Part shown: piece after piece, positions 62,383 through 64,000 of the stretch | Layout: every line of letters starts with the position of its first letter | Numbering within the stretch: the first letter of the stretch is position 1 | Origin: Chloroflexota bacterium | GTDB lineage: Bacteria; Chloroflexota; UBA11872 | Length of the DNA: 64,000 nt | Direction of reading: 5' to 3' | Assembly: GCA_022825895.1 (NCBI GenBank) | Contig: JAJDVX010000003.1 | Coordinates: 1 to 64,000, forward strand | Notes under the pieces: model-generated | What the model saw: only the letters and a program-made list of their open reading frames with translations | Database searches by the model: none | What the model was told of the DNA's origin: nothing | Translations under genes and position numbers: made by a program

Positions 62383-63207
62383 GTGGCGGCTGTCGCCGAC
62401 GTGACCGCGATTACACACTCAGACAAGCGAATCGAACGCCCCTGCCTTCCGGCTGATCCGCCGCCCGCGCCGGCGGGCGGCTGGGGCGTGGCGGAACTGC
62501 ACTGTCATACGACGGCCAGCGACGGTGTGGTCTCTCCCGAGGACGTGGTTGCGATCGCAGAGCGCCTGGGTATTGATGTATTGGCCGTGACCGACCACGA
62601 CACGGTCGAAGGGGCCCTGCGTGCGCGGGATCACGCACGGGCTATTGACGCGCGGGTTGACGTGATCGTTGGGATGGAGATTACGACCCGACGGCAGGAC
62701 CACATCGTGGGTCTGTACCTGGATCGCGCGCCAGGGATCTTCCGGTCGGTGCCAGACACGGTGGACGAGATTCACGCCCAGGGCGGACTGGCGATCGTGG
62801 CGCATCCGTTCCTCGGTCTGCCGTCATCCATTTCGGCCAACCGATTGCGCACGGCGCTCAGGCGCTGTCGCTTCGATGGCATCGAGGCCGAGAATCCGTA
62901 CCTGCGACAGGGTGCGCGCAACCGGTTGTCGGCGTTTCTCCGCGACCATGCTGACGAGGTGGGTGCGCGGATCGGCGCCAGCGATGCGCACTTTGGCGAC
63001 CTGGCCAAGGCCGTCACTCTGTTTGAAGGGCGGAGCGCCGCCGATCTGCGACGGGCCATTGGGACGAGGTCAGCCGTGCCTGCCGTGGGCCGGGTCAGAC
63101 ACCCCAGGCCGGGGTTGACCGCGCACCTGCACAATCAATATCGAAGCCTGCTGCGGCTCCCGGTACTTCGGGCCGGCACCTTGTGGCGACAGTGGCGATA
63201 TGGCTGA
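62383..63207 (+). CDS. PHP-domain metal-dependent phosphoesterase
   Basis: A 274-residue protein. The PHP metal motifs are visible: AELHCHTTASDG (H40, H42), VTDHDT (D71, H72), VGMEITT, VAHPF and GASDAHF. It resembles stand-alone PHP phosphatases such as nucleoside 3',5'-bisphosphate phosphatases (TrpH/YciV type). The GTG at 62383 is the likely start. It is divergent from the gene pair at 61056-62287. Confidence 0.88.
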   Translation: MAAVADVTAITHSDKRIERPCLPADPPPAPAGGWGVAELHCHTTASDGVVSPEDVVAIAERLGIDVLAVTDHDTVEGALRARDHARAIDARVDVIVGMEITTRRQDHIVGLYLDRAPGIFRSVPDTVDEIHAQGGLAIVAHPFLGLPSSISANRLRTALRRCRFDGIEAENPYLRQGARNRLSAFLRDHADEVGARIGASDAHFGDLAKAVTLFEGRSAADLRRAIGTRSAVPAVGRVRHPRPGLTAHLHNQYRSLLRLPVLRAGTLWRQWRYG

Positions 63208-63243
63208 GAAGCTCGCCCGACGTCCAGGGCGGCGAAACGGGCG

Positions 63244-64000
63244 CTAGACGGCGCCTTCGGCAGGGCGGGGTTTGGGACTGGGCGGGAGCTTGATGTCCGG
63301 AGCTTCGGCGGCCTCCGCGTCGATTGGGTCGGACTCGGGCGCCGGCTCGGGCACGTCGGGTGGAGTCAGCGGCGCCCGGCCCTCGTGCTGGTCAATGAGC
63401 AGCGTGAACTCTTCGGCGTCCAGGGTTTCCACCTCGATCAGCCGCTCGGACAGCTTGTCCAGCAAATCGTGATGGCGGGAGAGGATGTCCATCGCGCGAC
63501 GGTGGGCATCGTCAATGAGGTGGGAAACCTCTTTGTCGATATCCTCCGCCACTCGCTCGCTGTAGTTGCGCTGCTCCGCGATATCCCGGCCGAGGAAGAC
63601 CAGTTCCTCGCGGCGGCCAAAGGCCCGCGGGCCGAGCTTGGGCGACATGCCGTACTGCGTGACCATGCGGCGGGCGGTTTCGGTGGCTTGCTGGATGTCG
63701 TTGCTGGGACCCGTTGACATCTCGCCAAAGACCAGCACTTCGGCGGCGTGGCCGCCCATGATCATGGCCAGCATGTCCTCGAAGAACGACTTGGTGTACA
63801 GGTGTCGGTCTTCCGGCGGCTGCAGGCGCGTGTAGCCGCCCATCTGACCGCGCGGCAGGATGGTGACCTTGTAGACCGGATCGGACCGCTTGAGCATGTG
63901 CGCGACCAGGGCGTGGCCGATCTCGTGGTAGGCGGTCACGCGCTTTTCCTGGGCGCTCATGACGCGACTCTTGCGCTGCGGCCCCGCGATCAGACGGTCG
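63244..64000 (-). CDS. ftsH: ATP-dependent zinc metalloprotease FtsH, C-terminal part
   Basis: The peptidase part of the membrane-anchored AAA protease that degrades unneeded membrane proteins. The zinc-binding motif HEIGH is in VTAYHEIGHALVAHM, with the third ligand region FEDMLAMIMGGHAAEVL. The frame continues through the window edge (DRLIAGPQRKSRV), so the ATPase and membrane parts lie outside. The C-terminus has a proline- and acidic-rich tail of about 50 residues. The ATG at 63960 is internal. Confidence 0.95.
   Translation of the reverse strand, partial: DRLIAGPQRKSRVMSAQEKRVTAYHEIGHALVAHMLKRSDPVYKVTILPRGQMGGYTRLQPPEDRHLYTKSFFEDMLAMIMGGHAAEVLVFGEMSTGPSNDIQQATETARRMVTQYGMSPKLGPRAFGRREELVFLGRDIAEQRNYSERVAEDIDKEVSHLIDDAHRRAMDILSRHHDLLDKLSERLIEVETLDAEEFTLLIDQHEGRAPLTPPDVPEPAPESDPIDAEAAEAPDIKLPPSPKPRPAEGAV

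Overview
The window is high-GC bacterial chromosomal DNA, densely coded on both strands, with frequent GTG and TTG starts and 1-4 nt gene overlaps. I see no rRNA, tRNA or CRISPR array. The mix of families suggests a Chloroflexota-like heterotroph: a tungsten-type aldehyde oxidoreductase, a type-5 uracil-DNA glycosylase, several Gfo/Idh/MocA dehydrogenases, a Cys-type sulfatase, SMP-30, DUF6807, RodZ and a DUF2905 protein. That placement is inference from gene content, because no taxonomic marker can be aligned here.

Layout. 0-1.6 kb: an IS5-like insertion sequence sitting in the loop of a dispersed hairpin repeat, followed by remnants of more IS ends. 1.6-10 kb: mnmG on the minus strand, then a plus-strand run of four membrane-linked genes of unknown role ending in an SPFH/HflK-like protein, a RodZ-like protein, a PgsA-type phosphatidyltransferase and a sugar dehydrogenase. 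10-22 kb: an AAA/DUF4143 ATPase behind paired palindromes, an ABC exporter, small enzymes, two tandem SRPBCC paralogues, a zinc exporter, an aldehyde:ferredoxin oxidoreductase with its MoaD partner, SMP-30, an aldo/keto reductase, and a NYN-domain gene behind a terminator-bearing leader. 22-31 kb: core information genes, with dnaE and the rpsF-ssb-rpsR operon followed by a parvulin gene. 31-35 kb: uracil-DNA glycosylase and a three-gene ABC-2 exporter.

36-46 kb is an accessory zone rich in toxin-antitoxin modules: brnTA, two tandem AbrB-type/PIN cassettes, parDE, an orphan FitA-like antitoxin and vapBC. They are interspersed with an M19 dipeptidase, aldo/keto and SDR oxidoreductases, and dispersed repeats. 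46-52 kb carries a zinc dehydrogenase coupled to a sulfatase, an orphan DNA methyltransferase with a tiny coupled ORF, and a large FAD oxidoreductase. 52-56 kb is a soluble GAF histidine kinase between two response regulators, followed by a RibD-like reductase and a VOC protein. 56-64 kb has a DUF3800 gene behind a structured leader, two Gfo/Idh/MocA dehydrogenases, a DUF6807 protein, a PHP phosphoesterase and the 3' part of ftsH, cut by the window edge.

The most interesting signal is the architecture shared by the NYN gene (about 21.2 kb) and the DUF3800 gene (about 56.4 kb). Each has a TTGAC-type promoter with exactly 17 bp to a GAC(A/G)AT -10 box, then a short leader (about 86 nt and 110 nt), a strong intrinsic terminator with a T tract, and a ribosome-binding site and ATG only 15-22 nt after the Ts. 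The DUF3800 leader can fold into a three-way junction. This looks like transcription attenuation controlling two putative nuclease-like cargo genes.
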